Origin: Ferrovibrio terrae_B
GTDB lineage: Bacteria > Pseudomonadota > Alphaproteobacteria > Ferrovibrionales > Ferrovibrionaceae
Direction of reading: 5' to 3'
NCBI RefSeq assembly: GCF_943371255.1
Contig: NZ_CALRUC010000020.1
Coordinates: forward strand, 1 to 47,340
Length of the DNA stretch: 47,340 nt
Made by a program: the position numbers and the translations under genes. The notes under the pieces were generated by a model. The model saw only the letters and a list, made by a program, of their open reading frames with translations, was not told the DNA's origin and did no database searches. Of this stretch, positions 8,153 through 16,498 are shown one piece after another; within the stretch, counting starts at the first letter, position 1; the number at the start of each line of letters is the position of its first letter.

Positions 8153-8500
8153 TCAGACGATCCGCAGGTTGCTGCGGGCATTGCTGCGCAGTTTGAGGTC
8201 GTTGACCGCAACTTCCAGCACATTGATCGCGCGCTTCACTTCATCCAGCTGGGTCTTCAACTCGGTGATATCGCTCTTGATATCGCTCAGCTCGCTGTAG
8301 GTGAGCTGGGAGGCGCGTTCGTTGTCGGCGAAGAATTTGTTATAGGCGGTGAACTGTTTCTCGATGGCGCCCATGCGCACTTCCAGCGTCATCCGCATCT
8401 GGCTGATGCGCTGCTCGAAATTGCCCAGATGCAGCAGCAGCCAGGCGCCCAGCCACAGCAGGACAATGCCGCCACCCATCACATAGAGCCAGTCGCTCAT
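8153..8500 (-). CDS. membrane-anchored coiled-coil protein
   Basis: A 115-residue protein with one N-terminal transmembrane helix (residues 5-26, MGGGIVLLWLGAWLLLHLG) followed by a long amphipathic region with heptad-like spacing (LTYSELSDIKSDITELKTQL, then DEVKRAINVLEVAV), predicted to be a coiled coil. It is probably an inner-membrane tethered oligomer. No enzymatic motif is visible and I assign no function. The next gene downstream on the same strand starts 10 bp after its stop. Confidence 0.7.
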   Translation of the reverse strand: MSDWLYVMGGGIVLLWLGAWLLLHLGNFEQRISQMRMTLEVRMGAIEKQFTAYNKFFADNERASQLTYSELSDIKSDITELKTQLDEVKRAINVLEVAVNDLKLRSNARSNLRIV

Positions 8501-8602
8501 ACATCACCTTCCGCTAACGGCACCCGGGAGAATCACGCGCGCCTGCGTCCCTAACAGGATATAGGCCCCGTCCGTTCCAGCGCAACGTGGCTTTTGTCGT
8601 GG

Positions 8603-9850
8603 TTAACGCGGCGGGCGGAGTGAAACCGGCCGGCCCGCGAACACGACCTGGCGCAACGGGTTGAGGCCAACCTGATAGGCCAGCGCGGCCGGGCGGGCGA
8701 TATCCCAGACCACGAAATCCGCCATTTTCCCGGCTTCCAGCGTGCCAACCGACTCGGCCATGCCGAGCGCCCGGGCAGCCTCCCGCGTCACGCCGGCCAG
8801 CGCCTCAGCCGGGGTCAGGCGGAACAGGGTGCAGGCCATGGAGAGCATCAGCAGCAGCGAGGTGACCGGCGAGGTGCCCGGATTGCAGTCGGTGGAGATG
8901 GCGATCGGCACGCCATGGCGGCGCAGCAGGTCGATCGGCGGCAGTTTGGTTTCGCGCAGGATATAGAAGGCGCCGGGCAGCAGCACGGCCACGGTGCCGG
9001 CTTTCGCCATCGCCTGCACACCGGCGTCATCGAGATATTCCAGGTGATCAGCCGACAATGCCTGGAAGCCTGCCGCCAGCGCGGCACCGTTCATGTTGCT
9101 GAGCTGCTCGGCATGCAGCTTCACCGGCAGGCCATGCTTGCGCGCCGCCTCGAAAACCCGCCGTGTCTGTTCCAGCGTGAAGCCGATGGTCTCGCAGAAG
9201 GCGTCCACCGCATCGGCGAGACCAGTCTGCTTGGCGGCAGGAATGATCTGCTCGCAGACCAGATCGATATAGCCGTCGGCATTGCCGGCAAATTCCGGCG
9301 GCAGCGCATGGGCGGCCAGCAGCGTGGTGCGCACGCGCAGCGGATATTTCTCGCCCAGCTGCCGCGCGACCCGCAGCGTCTTCAGTTCATTGTCGATATC
9401 GAGGCCATAGCCCGACTTGATTTCCAGCGTGGTGACGCCCTCGGCCAGCAATGGCCGCAGCCGCTTTTCACTCCGCGCCAGCAGCGTGGCTTCGTCGGCA
9501 GCGCGCGTCGCCGTCACGGTGGAGCGGATACCGCCGCCGGCGCGCGCGATCTCTTCGTAAGACGCGCCATTCAGCCGCAACTCGAACTCATGGGCACGAT
9601 CGCCGCCATAAACCAGATGCGTGTGGCAATCGATCAGGCCGGGCGTGATCCAGCCGCCGCCGACATCATGCACGGCGGTATCGCGTCCGATGCCATCCTG
9701 CGGCAGGGCATCGGCAGGGCCGATCCAGGCGATGCGGCCGTCTTTCAGCGCCATGGCGCCATTATGGATGGCACCAAAGCCATCCGCGCTGCCAGCCTGC
9801 ATGGTGGCGAGATCGGCGCCGCGCCAGACGCTGTCCCAGGTATCGGCCAT
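8603..9850 (-). CDS. hutI: imidazolonepropionase
   Basis: HutI opens the imidazolone ring of 4-imidazolone-5-propanoate to give N-formimino-L-glutamate, the third step of histidine degradation. The 415-residue amidohydrolase shows the metal-binding IDCHTHLVYGGDR, HAEQLSN and STDCNPGTSP motifs expected for the family. The ATG at 9850 (MADTWDSVW) is used; the frame can extend to a TTG at 9883, but that lies inside the palindromic operator. It diverges from hutF over a 62-bp region, so both genes probably share one repressor site. hutH, hutU, hutG and hutC are not in the window. Confidence 0.95.
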   Translation of the reverse strand: MADTWDSVWRGADLATMQAGSADGFGAIHNGAMALKDGRIAWIGPADALPQDGIGRDTAVHDVGGGWITPGLIDCHTHLVYGGDRAHEFELRLNGASYEEIARAGGGIRSTVTATRAADEATLLARSEKRLRPLLAEGVTTLEIKSGYGLDIDNELKTLRVARQLGEKYPLRVRTTLLAAHALPPEFAGNADGYIDLVCEQIIPAAKQTGLADAVDAFCETIGFTLEQTRRVFEAARKHGLPVKLHAEQLSNMNGAALAAGFQALSADHLEYLDDAGVQAMAKAGTVAVLLPGAFYILRETKLPPIDLLRRHGVPIAISTDCNPGTSPVTSLLLMLSMACTLFRLTPAEALAGVTREAARALGMAESVGTLEAGKMADFVVWDIARPAALAYQVGLNPLRQVVFAGRPVSLRPPR

Positions 9851-9880
9851 CTGTGCCTTTCGCCTCACTGCCGTTTCTGC

Positions 9881-9900
9881 CAACTTATATATACAAGTTG
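9881..9900. promoter_or_regulatory. HutC-type operator between hutI and hutF
   Basis: The 20-base near-palindrome CAACTTATATATACAAGTTG matches 13 of 14 positions of the CTTGTATATACAAG operator known for the GntR-family repressor HutC. It ends 12 bases before the hutF ATG and starts 31 bases before the hutI ATG, so one bound repressor could block both genes. Urocanate or a related intermediate is the usual inducer in characterised systems. Confidence 0.8.
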
Positions 9901-9912
9901 GGAGACCCCGTC

Positions 9913-11292
9913 ATGCGCCGCTTCCTGTTGCGCCACGCCCTGTTGCCCGATGGCTGGCACGACGATGTGCTGGTCGCCGTGGATGCGACCGGGCTGATCG
10001 CACGGGCAACACCGAAGTCTGCGGATGCCACGGCCACGCTGCTCGATGGCCCGGTGCTGCCCGGCCTTCCCAACCTGCACAGCCACGCCTTCCAGCGCGC
10101 CATGGCCGGCCTGGCCGAGCGCAGCGGCCCGGGCGCAGACAGTTTCTGGACCTGGCGTGAGACCATGTACGGCTTTGCCGCGAAGCTGACGCCGGAGGAT
10201 ATCGAGGCAATTGCCGGGCAGCTGTATGCCGAGATGCTGGAGGCGGGTTTCACCGCCGTCGCCGAATTCCACTATGTGCATCACCAGCCCGATGGCACGC
10301 CCTATGACGATCCGGCCGAGTTGAGCCGGCGCGTGATCGCCGCCGCCGATACCACCGGCATCGGCCTGACCCATCTGCCGGTGCTGTATCGCTATGGCGG
10401 CTTCGGCAGTGTGGCGCCGCAGCCGCGCCAGCGCCGCTTCCTGCATGACGCCGATGCCTATGCGCGGCTGCTGGAGCTGCTGGCACCGGCCCTGCGCAAC
10501 CGCAGCGACCGCCGGCTGGGCATCGCGCCGCATAGTCTGCGTGCTGTCTCGCCTGAATTGCTGCGCGACGGCATCGCGGCACTGAACGGCATCGATACGG
10601 CGGCACCGATCCATATCCATATCGCCGAGCAGACCGCCGAGGTAGACGATTGCATCGCCTGGTCAGACAAACGCCCGGTGCAATGGCTGCTCGACCAGGG
10701 CATCGTGGACAAGCGGTGGTGTCTGGTGCATGCCACGCATCTGGGTGAAGACGAAATGCTGCGGCTCGCGGTGTCGCAGGCGGTGGCCGGCCTCTGCCCC
10801 ACCACCGAAGCCAATCTTGGTGACGGCCTGTTTCCAGCGGTGGAATACCTGGCGGCCGGAGGCCGTATCGGCATCGGCTCCGACAGCCATATCAGTGTGT
10901 CCGTGGCCGAAGACCTGCGGCTGCTGGAATACGGCCAGCGTCTGGTGCGGCGCAGCCGCACGCTGCTGGCCGGCGCACCCGATCGCTCGACCGGACGGCG
11001 GCTGTTCGAGGCGACCGCAAAAGGCGGCGCGCAGGCGCTGGGCCAGCCGATGGGCGCCATCACGCCGGGCCATCGCGCCGATTTCGTGCTGCTGGATAAG
11101 GATGCGCCGAGCCTGGCGGCACGGCGGGGCGATGCCGCGCTGGATGCCTGGATCTTCGCGAACCAGGCACGTTCAGCGATCCGCGACGTCTATGTCGCCG
11201 GCAACCGCGTGGTCGAACAGGGCCGCCACGTCCGCAGCGACAGCCTCGGTGCCGCTTATCGCAAGGCCCTAGGCCGCCTGCTCCAGGAATGA
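9913..11292 (+). CDS. hutF: formimidoylglutamate deiminase
   Basis: HutF hydrolyses N-formimino-L-glutamate to N-formyl-L-glutamate and ammonia, taking the product of HutI into the five-step histidine pathway that ends with HutG. The 459-residue amidohydrolase has LPGLPNLHSHAFQRAMAG (metal-binding His pair, QRA typical of HutF), HIHIAEQTAEVDD, LVHATHLGEDE and GIGSDSHISV. ATG 9913 follows GGGAG by about 9 bases; an upstream start at 9853 would run through the operator and is rejected. The last 24 bases overlap the end of the convergent argE-like gene. Confidence 0.95.
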   Translation: MRRFLLRHALLPDGWHDDVLVAVDATGLIARATPKSADATATLLDGPVLPGLPNLHSHAFQRAMAGLAERSGPGADSFWTWRETMYGFAAKLTPEDIEAIAGQLYAEMLEAGFTAVAEFHYVHHQPDGTPYDDPAELSRRVIAAADTTGIGLTHLPVLYRYGGFGSVAPQPRQRRFLHDADAYARLLELLAPALRNRSDRRLGIAPHSLRAVSPELLRDGIAALNGIDTAAPIHIHIAEQTAEVDDCIAWSDKRPVQWLLDQGIVDKRWCLVHATHLGEDEMLRLAVSQAVAGLCPTTEANLGDGLFPAVEYLAAGGRIGIGSDSHISVSVAEDLRLLEYGQRLVRRSRTLLAGAPDRSTGRRLFEATAKGGAQALGQPMGAITPGHRADFVLLDKDAPSLAARRGDAALDAWIFANQARSAIRDVYVAGNRVVEQGRHVRSDSLGAAYRKALGRLLQE

Positions 11293-12465
11293 GCGGCTGC
11301 CGGGTTCGCGGCAGAAGGCGATCAGGCGGCGCAGGAAGGCCTCGCCCTCAGCCACCTGGCTGAGTTCGATATACTCGTCGGGCTTATGCGCCTCGCGGAT
11401 ATTGCCCGGGCCACAGACTACCGCCGGCACGCCGCCGATCTGGAAAATGCCGGCCTCGGTGCCGTAAGACACCGCATGGGTCTGGTTCTGGCCCGCCAGT
11501 TTCAGCGCCAGCGTCTCGGCCGGATTGCGCTCGGCCGGCAGCAAGGCCGGCGCATAGGCGACCATGTCGGTGTCGATGCCGGTCTCGGGCCGGATACGCT
11601 GCATCTTCGGCACCAGTTCTTCCGCGGCATAGCGCTTCACGGCCTCCAGAATCACTGTGTCATGCTCCGGCTTCACGCTGCGGATATCCCAGGCCAGCCG
11701 GCATTCGCGCGCCAGGATGTTGCGCGCGGTACCGCCATGAATCTCGCCCACCGTGATGGTGGTGAAGGGCGGCTCGAAGCGGGCATCCTGATGCTCGGGC
11801 TTCTGGTATTCCACCTGGATGCGGTTCATCTCGGCGATCAGCTCGGCCGCCATCTGGACGGCATTGACGCCCTGATGGATTGCCGATGAATGCGCCTCGA
11901 AACCGCGCACCAGAGTGTTGCAGGCACAGACGCTCTTATGCGCGTTGACCACCTGCATGTCGGTCGGCTCGCCGATGATGGCGAGTTTCGGCATCGGGCC
12001 GCCACGATTGATGAATTCAACGATGCCATGCACGCCGATGCAGCCGACTTCCTCGTCATAGGAGAAGGCGAAATGCAGCGGCACGCTCAAGGGCTGCTCC
12101 AGCATCTCGGGCAGCAGCGCCAGGCAGAGTGCGATGAAGCTCTTCATGTCGGATGTGCCGCGGCCGAACAGGCGCTCGCCGCGCTGCACGATCTTGAACG
12201 GGTCGCTGGTCCAGGGCTGGCCATCTACCGGCACCACGTCGGTATGGCCCGACAGCACGATGCCGCCGACATCCTTCGGTCCGATGGTGGCGTAAAGATT
12301 GGCCTTCTTGCCGGTGGCGTCGAAAATCTTCTCCGATGCGACGCCGTGCTGCGCCAGGTATCCGGCGATGTCGTCGATCAGATTGAGGTTGGACAGGCGG
12401 CTGGTGGTATCGAAACCGACCAGCCGGGCGATCCAGTCGAGGGAAGCCTGGCTAGGAGAGGTCAT
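11269..12465 (-). CDS. argE: acetylornithine deacetylase (M20 family)
   Basis: A 398-residue M20 metallopeptidase of the ArgE type, which removes the acetyl group from N2-acetylornithine. The di-zinc ligands are visible: His in VLSGHTDVVPVDG, bridging Asp in RGTSDMKSF, Glu pair in YDEEVGCIG and Glu in IIGEPTDM. The C-terminal GPGNIREAHKPDEYIELSQV is typical. Related M20 enzymes with other amide substrates look similar, and many alphaproteobacteria use the ArgJ acetyl-transfer route instead, so the gene could serve salvage. ATG 12465 is used; the ribosome site is weak. Confidence 0.88.
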   Translation of the reverse strand: MTSPSQASLDWIARLVGFDTTSRLSNLNLIDDIAGYLAQHGVASEKIFDATGKKANLYATIGPKDVGGIVLSGHTDVVPVDGQPWTSDPFKIVQRGERLFGRGTSDMKSFIALCLALLPEMLEQPLSVPLHFAFSYDEEVGCIGVHGIVEFINRGGPMPKLAIIGEPTDMQVVNAHKSVCACNTLVRGFEAHSSAIHQGVNAVQMAAELIAEMNRIQVEYQKPEHQDARFEPPFTTITVGEIHGGTARNILARECRLAWDIRSVKPEHDTVILEAVKRYAAEELVPKMQRIRPETGIDTDMVAYAPALLPAERNPAETLALKLAGQNQTHAVSYGTEAGIFQIGGVPAVVCGPGNIREAHKPDEYIELSQVAEGEAFLRRLIAFCREPGSRSFLEQAA

Positions 12466-12530
12466 CCAGTCGGTTTAGGACGCCAGACAGCCCCGGTCAA
12501 CAGCGAATGATTCGTGACCAATCAATTGGT

Positions 12531-13190
12531 TCAGTCGTCCATGCCGCGGACGCCACCGCTGCTGCCAATCATCGAGAGGAATTCCTGCCGGGTGCGCGGA
12601 TCGTCGCGGAAGGCGCCCAGCATACGGCTGGTCACCATGGTAACGCCATGCTTGTGCACGCCGCGCGTGGTCATGCACTGGTGCGCGGCTTCCATCACCA
12701 CGGCGACACCGCGCGGCTGCAGCACGGCCTGCAGCGTATTGGCGACCTGGGCGGTGAGCTTTTCCTGAATCTGCAGCCGCTTGGCATAGACCTCGACCAC
12801 ACGGGCCAGCTTGGAAATGCCGACCACGCGCTTGCCCGGCAGGTAGGCGACATGCGCCTTGCCGATGATCGGCACCATATGGTGCTCGCAATGGCTTTCC
12901 AGCCGGATGTCGCGCAGCACCACCATCTCGTCGTAACCGTCGATTTCCTCGAAAGTGCGCTCGAGCATGCCAACCGGGTCTTCATGATAGCCGGCGAAGA
13001 ATTCGTCATAGGACCGCACGACGCGATCGGGCGTGCCGAGCAGACCCTCGCGGGTCGGATCGTCGCCGGCCCAGCGGATCAGGGTGCGCACAGCCTCTTC
13101 GGCCTCGGTCCGGTTCGGGCGCTGGACTTTGCTTTCGTCATTCGCCTTGGCGACGGCCTGCTTAGTTTGAGATTGGGCAGCGGTGCTCAC
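12531..13190 (-). CDS. folE: GTP cyclohydrolase I
   Basis: FolE converts GTP to 7,8-dihydroneopterin triphosphate for folate synthesis. The protein shows the zinc-binding LESHCEHHMVPIIGKAHVAY motif, GISKLARVVEVYAKRLQIQE, and HQCMTTRGV with the second zinc cysteine. The GTG at 13190 is chosen because AAGGAG lies seven bases upstream, giving 219 residues; the longer frame to 13256 begins with a TTG and has no ribosome site. The N-terminal 30 residues are a polar, probably flexible tail. It is followed by argE on the same strand after a 65-bp gap that holds the small palindrome ACCAATCAATTGGT. Confidence 0.96.
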   Translation of the reverse strand: MSTAAQSQTKQAVAKANDESKVQRPNRTEAEEAVRTLIRWAGDDPTREGLLGTPDRVVRSYDEFFAGYHEDPVGMLERTFEEIDGYDEMVVLRDIRLESHCEHHMVPIIGKAHVAYLPGKRVVGISKLARVVEVYAKRLQIQEKLTAQVANTLQAVLQPRGVAVVMEAAHQCMTTRGVHKHGVTMVTSRMLGAFRDDPRTRQEFLSMIGSSGGVRGMDD

Positions 13191-13265
13191 GGTAGACTCC
13201 TTCGGGCATTCCTGTGGCGGGCCAATGGATACGTCACTGCCCCGGCCCTGGATCAATCCATTCGA

Positions 13266-13658
13266 TTAATTGACGCGGCGCGCCTCATGCGGGCTGTCCA
13301 GCGAAAAGGCCGGGATCGCCACGTCAAACTGCTCGCCGGCCTCGGTTACCATCTGGTAGGTGCCGACCATGAAGCCCGACGAAGTGGGCAGCGGCGTGCC
13401 GCTGGTGTATTCAAAGCTGTCGCCCGGCGCGAGCACCGGCTGTTCGCCGACCACGCCGGGGCCGCGCACTTCCTGCACCCGGCCGCGTGCGTCGGTGATC
13501 TTCCAGTAGCGGCTGCGCAGCTGCACCGTATCGGTGCCGCTGTTTTCGATCTTCACGTTATAAGCCCAGACGAAATAGCTCTCTTCCGGCGAGGATTGCT
13601 CGTCGAGATAGACCGGCTGGACCGTGACCGAGATATCGTGTGTTTTCGTGCTGTACAT
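13266..13658 (-). CDS. apaG: ApaG family protein
   Basis: A 130-residue ApaG (fibronectin type III-like beta sandwich), historically linked to cobalt and magnesium resistance and Ap4A metabolism, though the biochemical role is unsettled. The diagnostic stretches VWAYNVKIENSGTDTVQLRS, RYWKITDARGRVQEVRGPGV and SGFMVGTYQMV are present, and the length equals the family norm. It lies 75 bp upstream of folE on the same strand and may share a transcript with it. Confidence 0.95.
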   Translation of the reverse strand: MYSTKTHDISVTVQPVYLDEQSSPEESYFVWAYNVKIENSGTDTVQLRSRYWKITDARGRVQEVRGPGVVGEQPVLAPGDSFEYTSGTPLPTSSGFMVGTYQMVTEAGEQFDVAIPAFSLDSPHEARRVN

Positions 13659-13800
13659 CTGACTTAACTCCGATGCGCCGCCGGGCCGAAGCCCAGCTCC
13701 AGTCCTTGGCCATCGTCTTTCAGGATATTAGGAGCCCGGGGCGGAATGTCCAGCCAAGCGACTGGAACAGCATCGTGATCTGCCCCCGGTGCCGCGCTGC

Positions 13801-13822
13801 GGTTGCGGCCGGGGCCGCAACC
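13801..13822. repeat. perfect 10-bp inverted repeat between apaG and ompA
   Basis: GGTTGCGGCC and GGCCGCAACC flank a 2-base GG centre. This is a near-complete palindrome able to form a very stable hairpin or a cruciform. No T run follows on either strand, so a plain intrinsic terminator is unlikely; it could be a mRNA-stabilising end or a protein site. Confidence 0.7.
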
Positions 13823-13844
13823 GCCCGGAAAGTGACACCCGCGA

Positions 13845-13876
13845 AATGCAAACGGCCGCCCCTCTCGGGGCGGCCG
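13845..13876 (-). terminator. rho-independent terminator of ompA
   Basis: A perfect 10-bp GC-rich stem (CGGCCGCCCC / GGGGCGGCCG, loop of 4) at 13853-13876 lies 24 bases beyond the ompA stop. Read on the minus strand it is followed by GTTTGCATTT, an interrupted U tract. Confidence 0.75.
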
Positions 13877-13899
13877 CGCATAGTCGGAAAGACTGATGC

Positions 13900-14970
13900 T
13901 TACTTGCGCAGGTAGATCTGCGCGTTGCGGTTCTCGTCGTTGCGGACGCCATCGGCGGTCGGCACACGCGGCTTCTCTTCGCCGTTGGCAACCGTCTGGA
14001 TCGCGTTCTGGGCAATACCCTTCGAGCTCAGGTAAGCGGCGACCGAGCTGGCACGACGCTGCGAGAGCTTCAGGTTATAGTCGTTCTTGCCCGAACGGTC
14101 GGCGTTGCCTTCGATGCGCACATTGGTCGAACCGGTGGCGCGGTAATCGGCGATGGCGCGATCAAGCACCTGCGCCGCAACCGGGCTGATATCCGACTTA
14201 TCGAAAGCGAAGAACACGATGTAGGTCTCAGGTGCACGCGGCGCCGGAGCCGGAGCAGCGGCCGGAGCCGGGGCCGGAGCCGGGGTTGCGACCGGCATCG
14301 GAGCCGGAGCAGCGGCCGGCATCGCCTTGGCCGGCGCGCCGAAACGATAGGTCAGACCCAGCATAACGGCATGGTTCGACCATTCGGCTTCAACCTTGGT
14401 GCCCGTCGTGCTGCGCAGATCGAGATCCGAGAAGCTGGCGGTGTAGCGATAGTCAGCGGTCAGCAGCCAATTATCGGCCAGGGCGTAGGACGCACCGACG
14501 ATGCCCTGATAGGCAGCCACAGTGTCATGGTCGTCAATCACACGAGTGGCATTGACCCGGGCGCTGTCGACATTCACACGCGCCATGCCGAGACCGAGGC
14601 CAACGAAGGGATTGAACTGGCTCTTAGGCATGAAGTCATAGTAACCGTTGACGAAGGCCGTCCAGGCATTGACGTCACCGGAGGCATTCACGCCGGCGGC
14701 GCTGGTGCTGTCGATATCGTTGCTGCGATAGCCGAGTTCGAGTTCGGTGCGGAAGTTGTCCATGAAGCCGTAACCGAGCTTGGCGAGCAGGCCATAACCC
14801 AGATCGAAATCGACATCATTCGACGCGCCGCCGCCGGAGACGGTGCTCTCGTTCAGCCAGTTAGCACCACCTGCCAAACCGGTATAGAAGCCATTGCCTT
14901 GCGCGAGCGCCGGAGTGGAAGCCAGACCCAACAGGGCGGCACCAGCCAGCAGAGCAACACGGATGTTCAT
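13900..14970 (-). CDS. OmpA family outer-membrane protein
   Basis: A 356-residue outer-membrane beta-barrel with a peptidoglycan-binding OmpA domain. A Sec signal peptide (MNIRVALLAGAALLGLASTP, cleavage after ALA about residue 23) precedes an 8-strand barrel of the OmpA/OprF type. Then comes a Pro-Ala-rich linker made of short repeats, and a C-terminal domain with YIVFFAFDKSDISPVAAQVL, IEGNADRSGKNDYN and LSQRRASSVAAYL, including the Asp and Arg used to bind diaminopimelate. The ATG at 14970 follows GAGGAG closely; longer upstream frames are not credible. It tethers the outer membrane to the cell wall. Confidence 0.92.
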   Translation of the reverse strand: MNIRVALLAGAALLGLASTPALAQGNGFYTGLAGGANWLNESTVSGGGASNDVDFDLGYGLLAKLGYGFMDNFRTELELGYRSNDIDSTSAAGVNASGDVNAWTAFVNGYYDFMPKSQFNPFVGLGLGMARVNVDSARVNATRVIDDHDTVAAYQGIVGASYALADNWLLTADYRYTASFSDLDLRSTTGTKVEAEWSNHAVMLGLTYRFGAPAKAMPAAAPAPMPVATPAPAPAPAAAPAPAPRAPETYIVFFAFDKSDISPVAAQVLDRAIADYRATGSTNVRIEGNADRSGKNDYNLKLSQRRASSVAAYLSSKGIAQNAIQTVANGEEKPRVPTADGVRNDENRNAQIYLRK

Positions 14971-15122
14971 GCGAATCTCCTCAACGAAAAATTTTCCGGC
15001 CGCGCCCCGCGGCTGGGCACGCCTCAACCGGGACGGACTATACCAGCGACTGAACGCGGGCCGCACGCGTTCATCTCCGATGCGGACCAATAATGCCCGG
15101 CTGTGGCATATTGGCAACAGAT

Positions 15123-16337
15123 TTAGCCGGCCTTTTCAAGCGCATGGGCGATATCCTCGGCCAGGTCCCGGGCGTCTTCCAGGCCTACCGAGAGACGCAC
15201 AAGATCCTCGCCGATGCCGAGCCGGGCCCGCTCCTCCAGACTCAACCTCTGGTGCGTGGTGGTAGCCGGGTGTGTGATCAGACTTTTTGAATCGCCCAGA
15301 TTATTCGAGATATCCACCAATTTCAGGGCATTGAGGAAACGGAACGTCCCCGCCTTGCCGCCCTTGGGCCGGAAGGCAAGCATGTTGCCGCCGGCCGACA
15401 TCTGGCGCTCGACCAGGGCATATTGGGGGTGATCCCTGCGGCCCGGATACAGCAGCGCCGGCACATTGGTCGGCGCCGCCAGGCCGGGGTGTCCGGCCAA
15501 CTGGTCGGCCAGGCTGGCGGCCGACTCGACCATCCGGCTGACCCGCAGTTCCAGGGTTTCGAGCCCTTTCAGCATGACCCAGGCGTTGAACGGGCTGAGC
15601 GCCGGGCCGGTATGGCGCAGATAGGGCGTCAGTTCGTTAACGATGAAGTCTTCCGAACCCAGCACCACACCGCCGAGGCAGCGGCCCTGGCCGTCGATAT
15701 GCTTGGTGGCGGAATAAACCACGATATCGGCGCCGAGCTGCAACGGCTTCTGCAGCACCGGGGTGGCGAAGACATTGTCGACGATGACGCGGGCGCCATG
15801 CTTGTGCGCGATGGCGGCGACGGCCGGCAGGTCGATCACCTCCAGCGTCGGATTGGCCGGCGTTTCCAGGAACACCACCTTGGTACGGGCATTGACCGCG
15901 CGTTCCCAGGCCGTGAGATCGGTGCCGTCGATCAGATGCGTCTTGATGCCGAAGCGCGGCAGCAGGTCTTCGACGATGTAGCGGCAGGAGCCGAACACGG
16001 CGCGCGCCGACACCACCTCGTCGCCGGCCTTGAGCTGGCACATCAGCGCGGCATTCACCGCGGCCATGCCGGTGGCGGTGGCGCGCGCGGCCTGGGCGCC
16101 TTCCAGCAGCACCATGCGCTGCTCGAACATCTCGACCGTGGGATTGCCGAAGCGGCTGTAGACGAAGCCGGGCTCTTCATTCTTGAAGCGGCGCTCGGCG
16201 GCCTCGGCGCTGTCATAGCGGAAGCCCGAGGTCATGAAGATCGCCTCGGAGGTTTCGCCAAACTCGCTGCGCATGGTACCGCCGCGCACCATCTGGGTGG
16301 CCAGCCGCCAGGACTTCTCGCTCTCGTTCTTGCTCAT
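15123..16337 (-). CDS. metZ: O-succinylhomoserine sulfhydrylase
   Basis: MetZ condenses O-succinylhomoserine with sulfide to give homocysteine, a direct step of methionine synthesis. The 404-residue PLP enzyme of the Cys/Met metabolism family has YSRFGNPTVEMFEQR, VDNVFATPVLQKPLQLGADI and the PLP lysine in SATKHIDGQGR, wording typical of MetZ rather than cystathionine lyases. ATG 16337 has AGAGGG upstream. A SAM-II riboswitch and an intrinsic terminator lie in the leader, which independently supports the methionine role. The length is normal. Confidence 0.95.
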   Translation of the reverse strand: MSKNESEKSWRLATQMVRGGTMRSEFGETSEAIFMTSGFRYDSAEAAERRFKNEEPGFVYSRFGNPTVEMFEQRMVLLEGAQAARATATGMAAVNAALMCQLKAGDEVVSARAVFGSCRYIVEDLLPRFGIKTHLIDGTDLTAWERAVNARTKVVFLETPANPTLEVIDLPAVAAIAHKHGARVIVDNVFATPVLQKPLQLGADIVVYSATKHIDGQGRCLGGVVLGSEDFIVNELTPYLRHTGPALSPFNAWVMLKGLETLELRVSRMVESAASLADQLAGHPGLAAPTNVPALLYPGRRDHPQYALVERQMSAGGNMLAFRPKGGKAGTFRFLNALKLVDISNNLGDSKSLITHPATTTHQRLSLEERARLGIGEDLVRLSVGLEDARDLAEDIAHALEKAG

Positions 16338-16369
16338 CACACCCTCTTCCGGCCTGCCCCGCAGGCAAC

Positions 16370-16404
16370 AAAAAACCCCGGCACCATGAGGTCCGGGGTT
16401 TTTT
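16370..16404 (-). terminator. leader terminator of metZ (possible SAM-II expression platform)
   Basis: On the minus strand a CCCCGG / CCGGGG stem with an 11-base loop is followed by TTTTTTG, and its 5' side is preceded by AAAAAA, so the A and T runs extend the stem. It sits between the SAM-II aptamer and the metZ start, where it can stop transcription in the leader. The loop contains GACCTC, complementary to GAGGTC at the 3' edge of the aptamer, a possible antitermination contact. Confidence 0.85.
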
Positions 16405-16414
16405 GACAAACCGC

Positions 16415-16475
16415 CCGACCTCTTTAGCGGTTTGTTTTACGTGGTCCGCAAGCCGGTCGGCTCCAAATCACCACG
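16415..16475 (-). ncRNA. SAM-II riboswitch aptamer upstream of metZ
   Basis: Read on the minus strand, the segment begins CGTGGTGATTTG and ends GCTAAAGAGGTCGG, matching the SAM-II (metA motif) consensus. P1 pairs CGTGGT (16475-16470) with ACCACG (16445-16440). The H-type pseudoknot pairs CCGACC (16460-16455) with GGTCGG (16420-16415), all six pairs Watson-Crick. Size, about 61 nt, is as expected. S-adenosylmethionine binding should reduce metZ expression. A competing 9-bp stem (16427-16435 with 16406-16414) would put the 3' pseudoknot strand in a 12-base loop and could be the unliganded form. Confidence 0.93.
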
Positions 16476-16498
16476 GCGCCAGAAAATGGCGTGGCAGC

